A DNA stretch of 7,736 nt from JAFNAG01 sp964353465 (GTDB lineage Bacteria; Acidobacteriota; UBA6911), in the NCBI GenBank assembly GCA_964353465.1, contig CAYGWQ010000265.1, positions 1 to 7,736 of the forward strand. Direction: 5' to 3'. Of this stretch, positions 1-5,658 are shown one piece after another. A model generated the notes under the pieces. That model ran no database searches and was not told the DNA's origin. It was given only the letters and a program-made list of their open reading frames with translations. A program made the position numbers and the translations under genes. Position 1 is the first letter of the stretch. Each line of letters starts with the position of its first letter.

Positions 1-42
1 CCTACCGAAGCAATCTCTGAAACAGTTGTAAAGTTAATATAT

Positions 43-642
43 TTACGCCGCCTTAATCAAGCGCGCCCACGTGCGTTTGCTGGGGTGGGCGCAGCCATCC
101 TGAGTGTCGGGCGAAGGCGCGGGCCGGGCTGCGGCACAGCCGCCTTTTCGGGCACGTGCACGGCGGACATGGGACCACGCGCCATAGTACCGGATGAGCT
201 GCTGTCCGGCGTCCGGGATATGGGTGCACAGGGCGGCCAGGAAGTCGAGTGCTGGACAGGTAATCGTGCCTGGAGAATCCGGGCCGGCGCCACCCTGATG
301 ATGCTTGGGGGCGTAGGCAACCTGTCGCATCTGGGGATCATAGTGTAATCGAACCAGACCAACGGGAGGGTGAGCCATATATCGGGCCAGGCGTTCTCGC
401 GCCTCATGGTCTTCTGCATGCACCGGATCCCCTTGAAACACTGAGAATCCCGGGTGCCGCCAACTCAGGAGGACCTCGACCAGCCGCTGGCTGATCTTCT
501 CCGTGGCCAGCAGAATCTGCAGCAGGCGGCGGCGAAACCGCAGCATGATCTGGACGGGATCAGGTTCGGGGATCGGGAATAGCGAGCCGTCCGGCGTCAG
601 GAGCCCGTCCGCGGCCAGGCAGTGGGCATGGGGGTGAGTGTT
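43..642 (-). pseudogene. IS91-like (HUH/Y-type) transposase, C-terminal remnant
   Basis: This is the C-terminal part of a rolling-circle type transposase (Y2_Tnp-like). The minus-strand frame begins with His-Pro-His-Ala-His followed by CLAADG (HUH metal-binding motif, codons at about 619-636). It continues through 'LLSWRHPGFSVF' and 'LARYMAHPP', whose Tyr codon at 379-381 is the likely catalytic nucleophile, and ends near 'HIPDAGQQLIRYYG', a conserved C-terminal motif of these proteins. An ATG exists at 546, but homology-like sequence runs upstream of it, so 546 is not a true start. Going further upstream the same frame hits a stop at 676-678 with no start codon or recognisable N-terminal region. 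Most of the protein before the HUH motif is therefore missing. The reading frame from the HUH motif to the stop at 43-45 is unbroken, suggesting truncation by deletion rather than slow decay. Element ends are not visible. The family call is confident; the exact subgroup is not. Confidence 0.82.
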
Positions 643-815
643 TGACCGGCAGGTTGTCTTTTCAGGGGGAGACGGTTACCGAAACGCTGGCGGCAGTCAT
701 TATGCTCGATCCGAACTGGAGCAAGCTGTAGAAAGCCATACGCGAACACCGACTGGCTGTGATATTCTCCCCTCCACGGATGGATGGCTGCAGCTCAACT
801 GCAAGACGACAGGCG

Positions 816-2165
816 ATGAAACCACTAAAGATCGGCATCAGCGGTGTTCGTGGAATTGTCGGGGAGACCTTCACGCCGGAACTGGCGGTCAGTTTCGCGC
901 AGGCTTTTGCCACGTATCTCAACTCGGGCCGCATCCTGATCTGCCGCGACACGAGGCCATCCGGCCCCATGGTGGCCTCGGCAGTCGCCTCCGGGCTGCT
1001 GGCATCCGGCTGCGAGGTGATCGATCTTGGAGTGTGTCCTACTCCGAGCCTGCAACTGGCGATCCCCTGGCTGAATGCCCAGGGCGGCATCGCCATCACA
1101 GGCGGGCATAATGCGGCACCCTGGAACGCGTTGAAGTTCATCCGGGCAGACGGTCTCTATCTTAATGCCATGCAGGCGACCGAGCTGCTTGACATCTACC
1201 ATCAGCACGAATTTGAGAAAACACCCTGGGATCTCATCCGGCCCATGATCGAACGGGGAGACGCCGTCGATCACCACCTGTCGATACTGGCGCGCTCCTT
1301 CGATGTGACTGCCATCCGCAAGCGTGCCCTGCGGGTCGCCATCGACTGCTGCAATGGCGCCGGCTCCGCCCTGGCTCCCCGATGGATCGCAGAAGTGGGC
1401 AGCCAGGTCCTGACAATCAATGACGATATGAACGCCCCGTTTCCGCATGATCCGGAGCCGAGACCGGACACCATGGCGCAAGTGCGGGCCGTGGTAAAGG
1501 CAGGCGGCGCAGACGTCGGTTTCGTGCTTGACGCCGATGGCGAACGACTGGGACTCGTGGATGAAACCGGGCGCATACTGCCGGAAGAGGTTACCCTGGC
1601 TCTCGCCGCCGCCATCCGCCTCTCCCAGCGCCTGGGTCCCATTGTTACCAATGTATCGACCAGCGCGATGGTCGACCGGATCGGATCATGCTACAAGGTC
1701 CCGGTCATTCGAACTCCTGTTGGTGTGCCTTACGTGTCCGAGGCGGTGCTTGAACATCGTGCGGTGATCGGAGGAGAAGGCAGCGGCAGCGTCATTATTC
1801 CCGAGATCCAGGCGGTGCCCGACAGCATGGCTGCTATCGGCCTTTTCATGGAGCATATGGCCCTGACCGGGCATCCGCTGTCGGTCCTGGCCGGTCAATT
1901 GCCGCGGCTTTCGATGGTCAAATCGACCATCCCGATCGAGCCGAACCTGATTTATTCAACCTTGCAGATGTTCCGTGACCGGGTGCAGGACGAGGCAAGC
2001 TCTGCCGTGGATTTGTCCGACGGCGTGCGGCTCGATTGGCCGGACGGCTGGGTTCACGTACGCGTTTCGAACACGGAGTCGATTATTCGAGTGATTGCAG
2101 AGGCCGAGCAGGAGTCACGCGCACACGAGCTGGTGGATTGGGCGCGGGAACGGCTGCGCGGCTGA
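816..2165 (+). CDS. phosphohexomutase-like protein lacking the catalytic serine (probable pseudoenzyme)
   Basis: A 449-residue alpha-D-phosphohexomutase homologue (COG1109, GlmM/ManB type), close to the normal family length. The fold signatures are visible: 'ISGVRGIVGE' at the N-terminus, 'CRDTRPSG', the sugar loop 'GGEGSGS' (residues 319-325) and the phosphate loop 'RVSNTES' (416-422). The active-site loop reads 'TGGHNAAPWN' instead of 'TASHNPPEWN', so Gly97 occupies the place of the serine that must be phosphorylated for catalysis. The metal loop is D239-A-D241-G-E243-R, with Glu for the third Asp. The sugar loop also lost the Asn-Gly-Gly of its neighbour. The start at 816 is chosen because it matches the N-terminus of the downstream paralogue; a GTG at 759 would add 19 unsupported residues. 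The ribosome binding site is weak. An intact full-length frame argues against a dying gene. I infer a regulatory or partner subunit for the downstream mutase, or a sugar-phosphate-binding role; normal mutase activity is unlikely. Confidence 0.88.
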   Translation: MKPLKIGISGVRGIVGETFTPELAVSFAQAFATYLNSGRILICRDTRPSGPMVASAVASGLLASGCEVIDLGVCPTPSLQLAIPWLNAQGGIAITGGHNAAPWNALKFIRADGLYLNAMQATELLDIYHQHEFEKTPWDLIRPMIERGDAVDHHLSILARSFDVTAIRKRALRVAIDCCNGAGSALAPRWIAEVGSQVLTINDDMNAPFPHDPEPRPDTMAQVRAVVKAGGADVGFVLDADGERLGLVDETGRILPEEVTLALAAAIRLSQRLGPIVTNVSTSAMVDRIGSCYKVPVIRTPVGVPYVSEAVLEHRAVIGGEGSGSVIIPEIQAVPDSMAAIGLFMEHMALTGHPLSVLAGQLPRLSMVKSTIPIEPNLIYSTLQMFRDRVQDEASSAVDLSDGVRLDWPDGWVHVRVSNTESIIRVIAEAEQESRAHELVDWARERLRG

Positions 2166-2183
2166 TCTGCGGCCGAGAAAGAT

Positions 2184-3542
2184 ATGCGGGCAATCCCAAC
2201 TCTCAAGATCAGCATCTCCGGAGTCCGCGGTGTGGTGGGCGAATCTCTGACTCCCGCCCTGCTGGCGCGCTTTTCCCAGGCTTTCGGCACCTACGCCGGC
2301 TTCGGCCGCATCGTGGTGGGACGCGACACACGCACGTCCGGGGAGATGGTGCGCCAGGCGGTGGTGTCAGGACTGCTGTCCACCGGCTGCCGCATCATCG
2401 ATTTAGGCATCTGCCCGACTCCGACCGTGCAGCTGACCGTGCGCCGATTGGCGGCGCAGGGCGGCATCGCAATTACCGCCAGCCACAATCCGCCGGAATG
2501 GAATGCCCTGAAATTTGTCGGGGCGGACGGGCTGTTCCTGGACGGCAATCACGCCCGGGAGCTGCTGGACATCTACCATCAGGGCGACTACACCAAAGTG
2601 GCAGGCTCGATGATGAGGCCGGTGGAGTTAAGGCCGCAGGCTGCAGACGAACACGTCCGCAAGATCGTCCAGATGCTGGGTCCGCTGCCGATCGGCAGGC
2701 GTAGATTGCGGGTGGTGATCGATGCCGGCAATGGCGCCGGTTCGATTCCTGCCCCCCGCCTCCTGGAAGCCCTGGGCGCCGAAGTGTTCGGTATCTATGT
2801 CACACCCGACGGCCGTTTCCCGAGGCCGGCCGAGCCTCTTCCTGAAAACCTCGGGGCCCTGTGCCAAGCGGTCAGGGATCACGGTGCGGATGTGGGGCTT
2901 GCCCAGGACATGGACGCGGATCGTCTGGCCGTGGTCTCGGAGCAGGGCCAGCCCATCGGCGAAGAGCGCACGTTGCTGCTGGCGACTCAGTTCGTGCTCG
3001 GCCGGACGCCGGGCCCGGTGGTGGGCAATCTGGCCACGACGCACGGGCTGGATGCCCTCGCGTCCCGGTATGGCTGCAAGGTGTACCGTTCGCAGATCGG
3101 AGAGGCGAATGTCGCCAAGGCAATGCAGCGGTACAAGGCCGTCATCGGCGGCGAAGGGAACGGCGGCGTCATCTACCCACCGATCAATTTCGCCCGGGAC
3201 AGCATGGTGGGGATGGCCCTCATTCTTCATTTATTGGCGCAATCGGGACGAACCGTATCGCAACTGGTGGAGGAACTTCCCGCCTTTTTCATGATCAAGA
3301 AGCAGCTCCCCTTCCCCTCCCATCGCATCGGCGAAATGCTCTCGCGCCTCAAGCGGGAGTATGCAGCCTATCCGATCGATGTGCGTGATGGTGTCAAAGT
3401 GATTCTGCCGGATGGTTGGTTTATCGTGCGCGGTTCGAACACGGAGCCCGTCGTCCGCGTTGTGGCCGAAGCTCCCGCTGAGGAAGCCGCCGCAAGGCTC
3501 TCCGCCACACTCCTCGAAAAGCTTCAATCCTGGATCGAATAG
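2184..3542 (+). CDS. glmM: phosphohexomutase, archaeal-type phosphoglucosamine/phosphomannomutase
   Basis: A 452-residue cytoplasmic phosphohexomutase that interconverts hexose 6-phosphate and 1-phosphate through a phosphoserine. All four active-site loops are intact: 'TASHNPPEWN' with catalytic Ser100; the magnesium loop D242-M-D244-A-D246-R247; the sugar-binding loop 'GGEGNGG' (322-328); and the C-terminal phosphate-binding loop 'RGSNTEP' (416-422). The combination 'GGEGNGGVIYP', 'RDSMVGMALIL' and 'RGSNTEP' is what I know from the archaeal-type GlmM group, rather than the classical bacterial GlmM with 'CxxSGH'-like loops. Substrate (glucosamine, mannose or glucose phosphate) cannot be fixed from sequence alone. 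The ATG follows the stop of the upstream paralogue by 18 bp, with a modest GAGAAAG Shine-Dalgarno-like stretch, so the two are probably co-transcribed. Over the first 92 aligned residues I count 59 identities with the upstream copy, without gaps, which indicates an old tandem duplication. Confidence 0.92.
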   Translation: MRAIPTLKISISGVRGVVGESLTPALLARFSQAFGTYAGFGRIVVGRDTRTSGEMVRQAVVSGLLSTGCRIIDLGICPTPTVQLTVRRLAAQGGIAITASHNPPEWNALKFVGADGLFLDGNHARELLDIYHQGDYTKVAGSMMRPVELRPQAADEHVRKIVQMLGPLPIGRRRLRVVIDAGNGAGSIPAPRLLEALGAEVFGIYVTPDGRFPRPAEPLPENLGALCQAVRDHGADVGLAQDMDADRLAVVSEQGQPIGEERTLLLATQFVLGRTPGPVVGNLATTHGLDALASRYGCKVYRSQIGEANVAKAMQRYKAVIGGEGNGGVIYPPINFARDSMVGMALILHLLAQSGRTVSQLVEELPAFFMIKKQLPFPSHRIGEMLSRLKREYAAYPIDVRDGVKVILPDGWFIVRGSNTEPVVRVVAEAPAEEAAARLSATLLEKLQSWIE

Positions 3543-3586
3543 GATCTGGCTCGTTTCTGTCGCGAAATTTGTCCGGCCAATAGGCA

Positions 3587-3674
3587 AGCCCCGAAGGGGC
3601 GGAAAGATAATAGCCCCGGGTGCAAACCCGGGGTTGGAAGCGAGGGTAGCACGGAGCCCTGGAAGGGCGACAGA
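3587..3674 (+). repeat. hairpin repeat, copy A
   Basis: First of three related units. It starts with a small hairpin (GCCCC-GAA-GGGGC, 3588-3600), then GGAAAGATAATAG. A perfect 8-bp stem follows: CCCCGGGT (3614-3621), a GCAA tetraloop of GNRA type, and ACCCGGGG (3626-3633). After a variable spacer it closes with GAGCCCTGGAAGGGCGA (3654-3670). The order first box, stem-loop, spacer, closing box is shared by copies B and C. Confidence 0.8.
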
Positions 3675-3691
3675 ATCATGTTGCGAACCAA

Positions 3692-3783
3692 TGACTTTCG
3701 CCCCTGCCGGAGCTCCATAAATATAATATCCTAGCCGCGGGCTTGCGTCCCCGGCTATTATCTCTCCACCCTTCCGGGGCTCA
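3692..3783 (-). repeat. hairpin repeat, copy B (inverted)
   Basis: Read on the minus strand this has the same order as copy A: AGCCCCGGAAGGG, then GGAGAGATAATAGCC, a GC-rich imperfect stem around an ACGCAAG loop (3731-3752), an AT-rich spacer, and a closing GAGCTCCGGCAGGGGCGAAAG. Its 3' end faces the 3' end of copy A across about 17 bp. The central stem is the weakest of the three. Confidence 0.72.
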
Positions 3784-3823
3784 AGCTGCCGTTCTCATAC
3801 ATTGGCCGATGCAATGGAGTATC

Positions 3824-3920
3824 TAGCGCCGGAGGCGCGGGAGAGAATAGCCCTGGGCGAGTCTGCGAGCCCGGGGTTCTTGGCAAAAAGCGTAAGAGCC
3901 CTGGAAGGGGCGAAAGAAAG
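3824..3920 (+). repeat. hairpin repeat, copy C
   Basis: Third unit, in the same orientation as copy A. An opening box AGCGCCGGAGGCGCGGGAG is followed by AGAATAG. An 8-bp stem CCCTGGGC/GCCCGGGG (3851-3858 with 3869-3876) closes a 10-nt loop. A spacer and the closing GAGCCCTGGAAGGGGCGAAA (3896-3915) follow. The fourth stem position is T opposite G where copy A has C opposite G, so pairing is kept. Confidence 0.75.
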
Positions 3921-3975
3921 ATTTTACGCAACTTGAGATGGGTATAAGGTGCAGGACGTGTCGCCGCTTTCGCAC

Positions 3976-3993
3976 GCCGGGCCGCGGCCCGGC
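3976..3993. repeat. 18-bp perfect GC palindrome
   Basis: GCCGGGCCGCGGCCCGGC reads the same on both strands. It sits 8 bp before a second perfect hairpin (4002-4019), between convergent genes. It resembles REP-type extragenic palindromes; it could help 3'-end formation or stability of either transcript, but no T-run follows it. Confidence 0.7.
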
Positions 3994-4001
3994 CCACTAG
4001 G

Positions 4002-4019
4002 GCGGCGCATAAGCGCCGC
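4002..4019. repeat. 7-bp perfect hairpin (REP-like)
   Basis: GCGGCGC (4002-4008), an ATAA loop and GCGCCGC (4013-4019) form a perfect stem 27 bp downstream of the metallophosphoesterase stop on the minus strand. With the palindrome at 3976-3993 it could protect or end that transcript. There is no T-run, so I do not call it an intrinsic terminator. Confidence 0.65.
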
Positions 4020-4046
4020 ACTCCCAATCCAGGCAATCCGGATACC

Positions 4047-4847
4047 TCATGGAACCAAAATAGGCGCCTGGACTTGAGGCTTTCCATATTCAGCGCCACC
4101 TGTGATGACGCGCAGGTTCGGGAGAATATCCACCATTCCCGCTCCATGCGTATGGCCGCAGAGAACTGTGAGATTGCGATCAGGCCTGGCTGTCATTTCG
4201 CGCTTTAGCACCTCACCCACGGCTTTGCAGGCGAAATGCGGCAGGGCTTCGTCGTCCGAAATGCAGCCCTCATACCAGCAGGATTCCCTAAAAGGCGGCA
4301 CGTGCGTAAGCAGAATCACCGACTGAAACCGAGCGAACGCATCGGGCAGGATCCGTGCGAAGTGGGCGGCGGCGATGTCTCCCAGCTCGTTGAGCAGGCT
4401 GAAGCGGCGAGACTGTGACAATCCGACAAAGTCGCTAATAAGCAGGTAATCGTTGAGCATCATGCTCGAGTGAATGCCCTTGCCAAATCTGCCGTCGGCC
4501 CAGGAATCGTGCCCGACCAGACCGGTAACCGGCGTGAGCTCGATCACAGGCTCCGCGACAAGCCAGTGCAGAAGCGATGAAGCACGGCACAGCGCCGAAA
4601 TCGAAGTCCGGACTTCCGAGAGGCGCCCGTAATAGGAATCGTGGTTCCCGAGCACAAAATAGAGGGGCCGCTTGAGTAAACCCTCCAGGTAACGCAGGTA
4701 ATTCGTGACGCTGGCGGCTTCCCCGATGTCCCCTCCCACAAGAACTGCATCCGGCGAGCCATCCAGGATCGCACGGCAAAAACGTTCGATGCGGGAGCGA
4801 GTGACAAAATTCAGGTGAATGTCCGTCACCCATGCAAGTCGTTTCAT
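4047..4847 (-). CDS. calcineurin-like metallophosphoesterase
   Basis: A 266-residue, probably cytoplasmic, two-metal phosphoesterase. The complete motif set is visible: D9-x-H11 ('VTDIH'), G39-D40 ('VGGDIGE'), G67-N68-H69-D70, H182 ('LLTHVPP') and G231-H232-T-H234 ('CGHTHG'). These residues bind the di-metal centre and the substrate phosphate in this superfamily. No signal peptide or membrane segment is present. The start at 4847 places the first metal ligand at residue 9, as usual for the family, although no clear Shine-Dalgarno precedes it. The gene stands alone: it converges on the mutase operon and is separated by 179 bp from the toxin gene lying upstream on the same strand. Substrate is unknown; nucleotide, phosphoprotein or phosphodiester hydrolysis are all possible within the superfamily. 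Confidence 0.92.
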   Translation of the reverse strand: MKRLAWVTDIHLNFVTRSRIERFCRAILDGSPDAVLVGGDIGEAASVTNYLRYLEGLLKRPLYFVLGNHDSYYGRLSEVRTSISALCRASSLLHWLVAEPVIELTPVTGLVGHDSWADGRFGKGIHSSMMLNDYLLISDFVGLSQSRRFSLLNELGDIAAAHFARILPDAFARFQSVILLTHVPPFRESCWYEGCISDDEALPHFACKAVGEVLKREMTARPDRNLTVLCGHTHGAGMVDILPNLRVITGGAEYGKPQVQAPILVP

Positions 4848-4910
4848 GATTTCGAAAATTACATATCTGGTTGAAAGTACATTGGCTCCAGATACATCAT
4901 CTCAAGATGT

Positions 4911-5003
4911 TCAAAGGGGCAAGGGGGAAAGCGATCAAGGGGCTGAGGGGTTCCGATGATTATTCCCTCTGCCCCTTTACCCCTTTGTCCCTTTGCCCCT
5001 TGA
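4911..5003. repeat. G-tract inverted repeat with potential G-quadruplex
   Basis: The left arm is rich in G-runs on the plus strand (4916-4919, 4923-4927, 4939-4942, 4947-4950). The right arm is its imperfect reverse complement, with G-runs on the minus strand (4996-4999, 4989-4991, 4980-4983, 4972-4975, 4965-4967). The minus-strand runs are separated by 4, 5, 4 and 4 nt, which meets the usual G3+/N1-7 quadruplex pattern. The two arms could instead pair into one long imperfect hairpin around the short AT-rich middle. It lies downstream of the toxin stop and upstream of the metallophosphoesterase start. Confidence 0.7.
4972..5003. repeat. 8-bp tandem repeat, four copies
   Basis: Four consecutive octamers read CCCCTTTA, CCCCTTTG, TCCCTTTG and CCCCTTGA. 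This is a short imperfect microsatellite-like array forming the right arm of the larger inverted repeat. Such arrays can change copy number by slippage. Confidence 0.8.
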
Positions 5004-5007
5004 GTTA

Positions 5008-5022
5008 GCGAGCGAAGCGAGC
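5008..5022. repeat. short direct repeat after toxin stop
   Basis: GCGAGC occurs twice, separated by GAA, four bases beyond the toxin stop codon. No stem with a T-run can be formed, so it is recorded only as a repeat. Confidence 0.5.
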
Positions 5023-5026
5023 AAAG

Positions 5027-5404
5027 TCAGCACACCGTGTCGATGCCGTAGGAGCGGAAAACGGGATCTCCGGTCACAACGGTCAGGCGGCGCATCTTTG
5101 CGGCTGCGATGATGAACCGATCACAGGGGTCCTTGTGAACGGGAGGCAATGCCACAGCCGCCATGCAGACATCCCAATCGAGCGCCTGGACGGCCAGCCC
5201 ATGATGGTCCACAACGCCTTGAAACCACTCCACCGGGGGAACAGGCAGCTTAAGCTTCCCGGAACGGCATTTGACGGCGACCTCGAAGGCGCTGATGGCC
5301 GAAACGTAGACGACCGGAGCGTCCTCAATGCGTTCCCGCGCTTCTTTTGACAGCTGTTTCCCCCCATCGGCGAGCCACAGGAGAGCGCATGTATCCAGGA
5401 TCAT
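5027..5404 (-). CDS. vapC: PIN-domain ribonuclease toxin (VapC-like)
   Basis: A 125-residue PIN-domain protein, the toxin of a type II toxin-antitoxin pair; such toxins are magnesium-dependent RNases. The acidic residues expected for the metal site are present: Asp4 in 'ILDTCALLW', Glu41 in 'SAFEVAVK', Asp95 in 'HKDPCDRFIIAAA' and Asp113 in 'VTGDPVF'. It directly follows its antitoxin. The antitoxin stop (5406-5404) overlaps two in-frame ATGs, at 5407 and 5404. GGAGG at 5416-5412 lies 7 nt from the 5404 start and 4 nt from the 5407 start, so I prefer 5404; the other adds one Met. Both give stop-start overlap and translational coupling, which keeps toxin synthesis tied to antitoxin synthesis. 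The RNA target is unknown. Confidence 0.92.
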   Translation of the reverse strand: MILDTCALLWLADGGKQLSKEARERIEDAPVVYVSAISAFEVAVKCRSGKLKLPVPPVEWFQGVVDHHGLAVQALDWDVCMAAVALPPVHKDPCDRFIIAAAKMRRLTVVTGDPVFRSYGIDTVC

Positions 5405-5634
5405 CATGGTTCCTCCGCCCACTCGTCCGCGCTCAGGGGTTCCGTCGCATCATACTTGATGCGGATCCGGCTCAGGATCGGGTGTGGCACCAGCCGGCTC
5501 TTTTTGACATGAGGAACCAGATCGGCTACCGGCTTGCCGTTGCGGCAGATAAGGTACTTCTCCCCCTTCTCCGCGATCTCCGCCAGGACCGCCGACAACC
5601 GGGTCTTGGCTTCATGAACATTCAGGGTTTTCAT
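5404..5634 (-). CDS. Phd/YefM-family antitoxin
   Basis: A 76-residue antitoxin. The N-terminal half, 'MKTLNVHEAKTRLS' followed by 'GKPVADLVP', is the DNA-binding Phd/YefM (prevent-host-death) fold. The C-terminal tail, ending 'PLSADEWAEEP', is the acidic, probably disordered part that binds and blocks the toxin. The ATG at 5634 is chosen over an upstream TTG at 5649 because an ideal GGAGG lies 8 nt before it and because the family fold begins at once. It is the first gene of a two-gene operon, overlaps the toxin start, and has its own promoter and candidate operator just upstream. In this family the antitoxin, alone or in complex with the toxin, normally represses its own promoter. Confidence 0.92.
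   Translation of the reverse strand: MKTLNVHEAKTRLSAVLAEIAEKGEKYLICRNGKPVADLVPHVKKSRLVPHPILSRIRIKYDATEPLSADEWAEEP
5412..5416 (-). promoter_or_regulatory. ribosome binding site of toxin gene
   Basis: GGAGG inside the last codons of the antitoxin gene, 7 nt before the ATG at 5404. It decides between the two adjacent ATGs. Confidence 0.75.
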
Positions 5635-5642
5635 CGAGGTAG

Positions 5643-5647
5643 CCTCC
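5643..5647 (-). promoter_or_regulatory. ribosome binding site of antitoxin gene
   Basis: GGAGG placed 8 nt before the ATG at 5634. It supports this start over the TTG at 5649, which overlaps the site. Confidence 0.82.
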
Positions 5648-5658
5648 AATGATCCATA

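Larger units (their letters stand above)
3543..4046. other. 504-bp repeat-filled spacer between convergent genes
   Basis: No gene is supported here; short open frames on both strands fall across the repeats and have no recognisable protein content. The spacer contains three copies of a hairpin repeat (3587-3674, 3692-3783, 3824-3920) and two GC-rich perfect palindromes (3976-3993, 4002-4019). The mutase operon enters from the left and the metallophosphoesterase gene from the right, so the region must contain the 3' ends of both transcripts. I see no hairpin followed by a T-run on either strand, so no standard intrinsic terminator can be named. Confidence 0.75.

Noticed and set aside
642..768. 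Promoter for the mutase operon
   Set aside because: TTGACC at 642-647 has no acceptable -10 at 16-18 bp, and other pairs between 676 and 768 match poorly, so none is called.
759..815. Upstream GTG start extending the first mutase by 19 residues
   Set aside because: The added residues have no family counterpart, and the paralogue's N-terminus aligns with the ATG at 816.
825..3230. Open frames of about 100-220 residues opposite or out of frame with the two mutase genes
   Set aside because: They lie wholly within strongly supported coding sequence and contain low-complexity Arg/Ala/Pro-rich translations typical of shadow frames.
3587..3920. CRISPR-like array
   Set aside because: Units are long, differ from each other, alternate in orientation and lack uniform spacers; no cas gene is present.
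3758..4147. Minus-strand 129-residue open frame across the repeats
   Set aside because: It runs through two repeat units and into the metallophosphoesterase gene in another frame, with no protein motif.
4848..4910. Promoter and small inverted repeat (CATCT-CA-AGATG, 4898-4909) before the metallophosphoesterase
   Set aside because: Possible -35 and -10 boxes have wrong spacing, and a 5-bp dyad is within chance expectation.
5635..5649. TTG start for the antitoxin
   Set aside because: The TTG overlaps the GGAGG that serves the ATG at 5634, and the added residues do not belong to the Phd fold.
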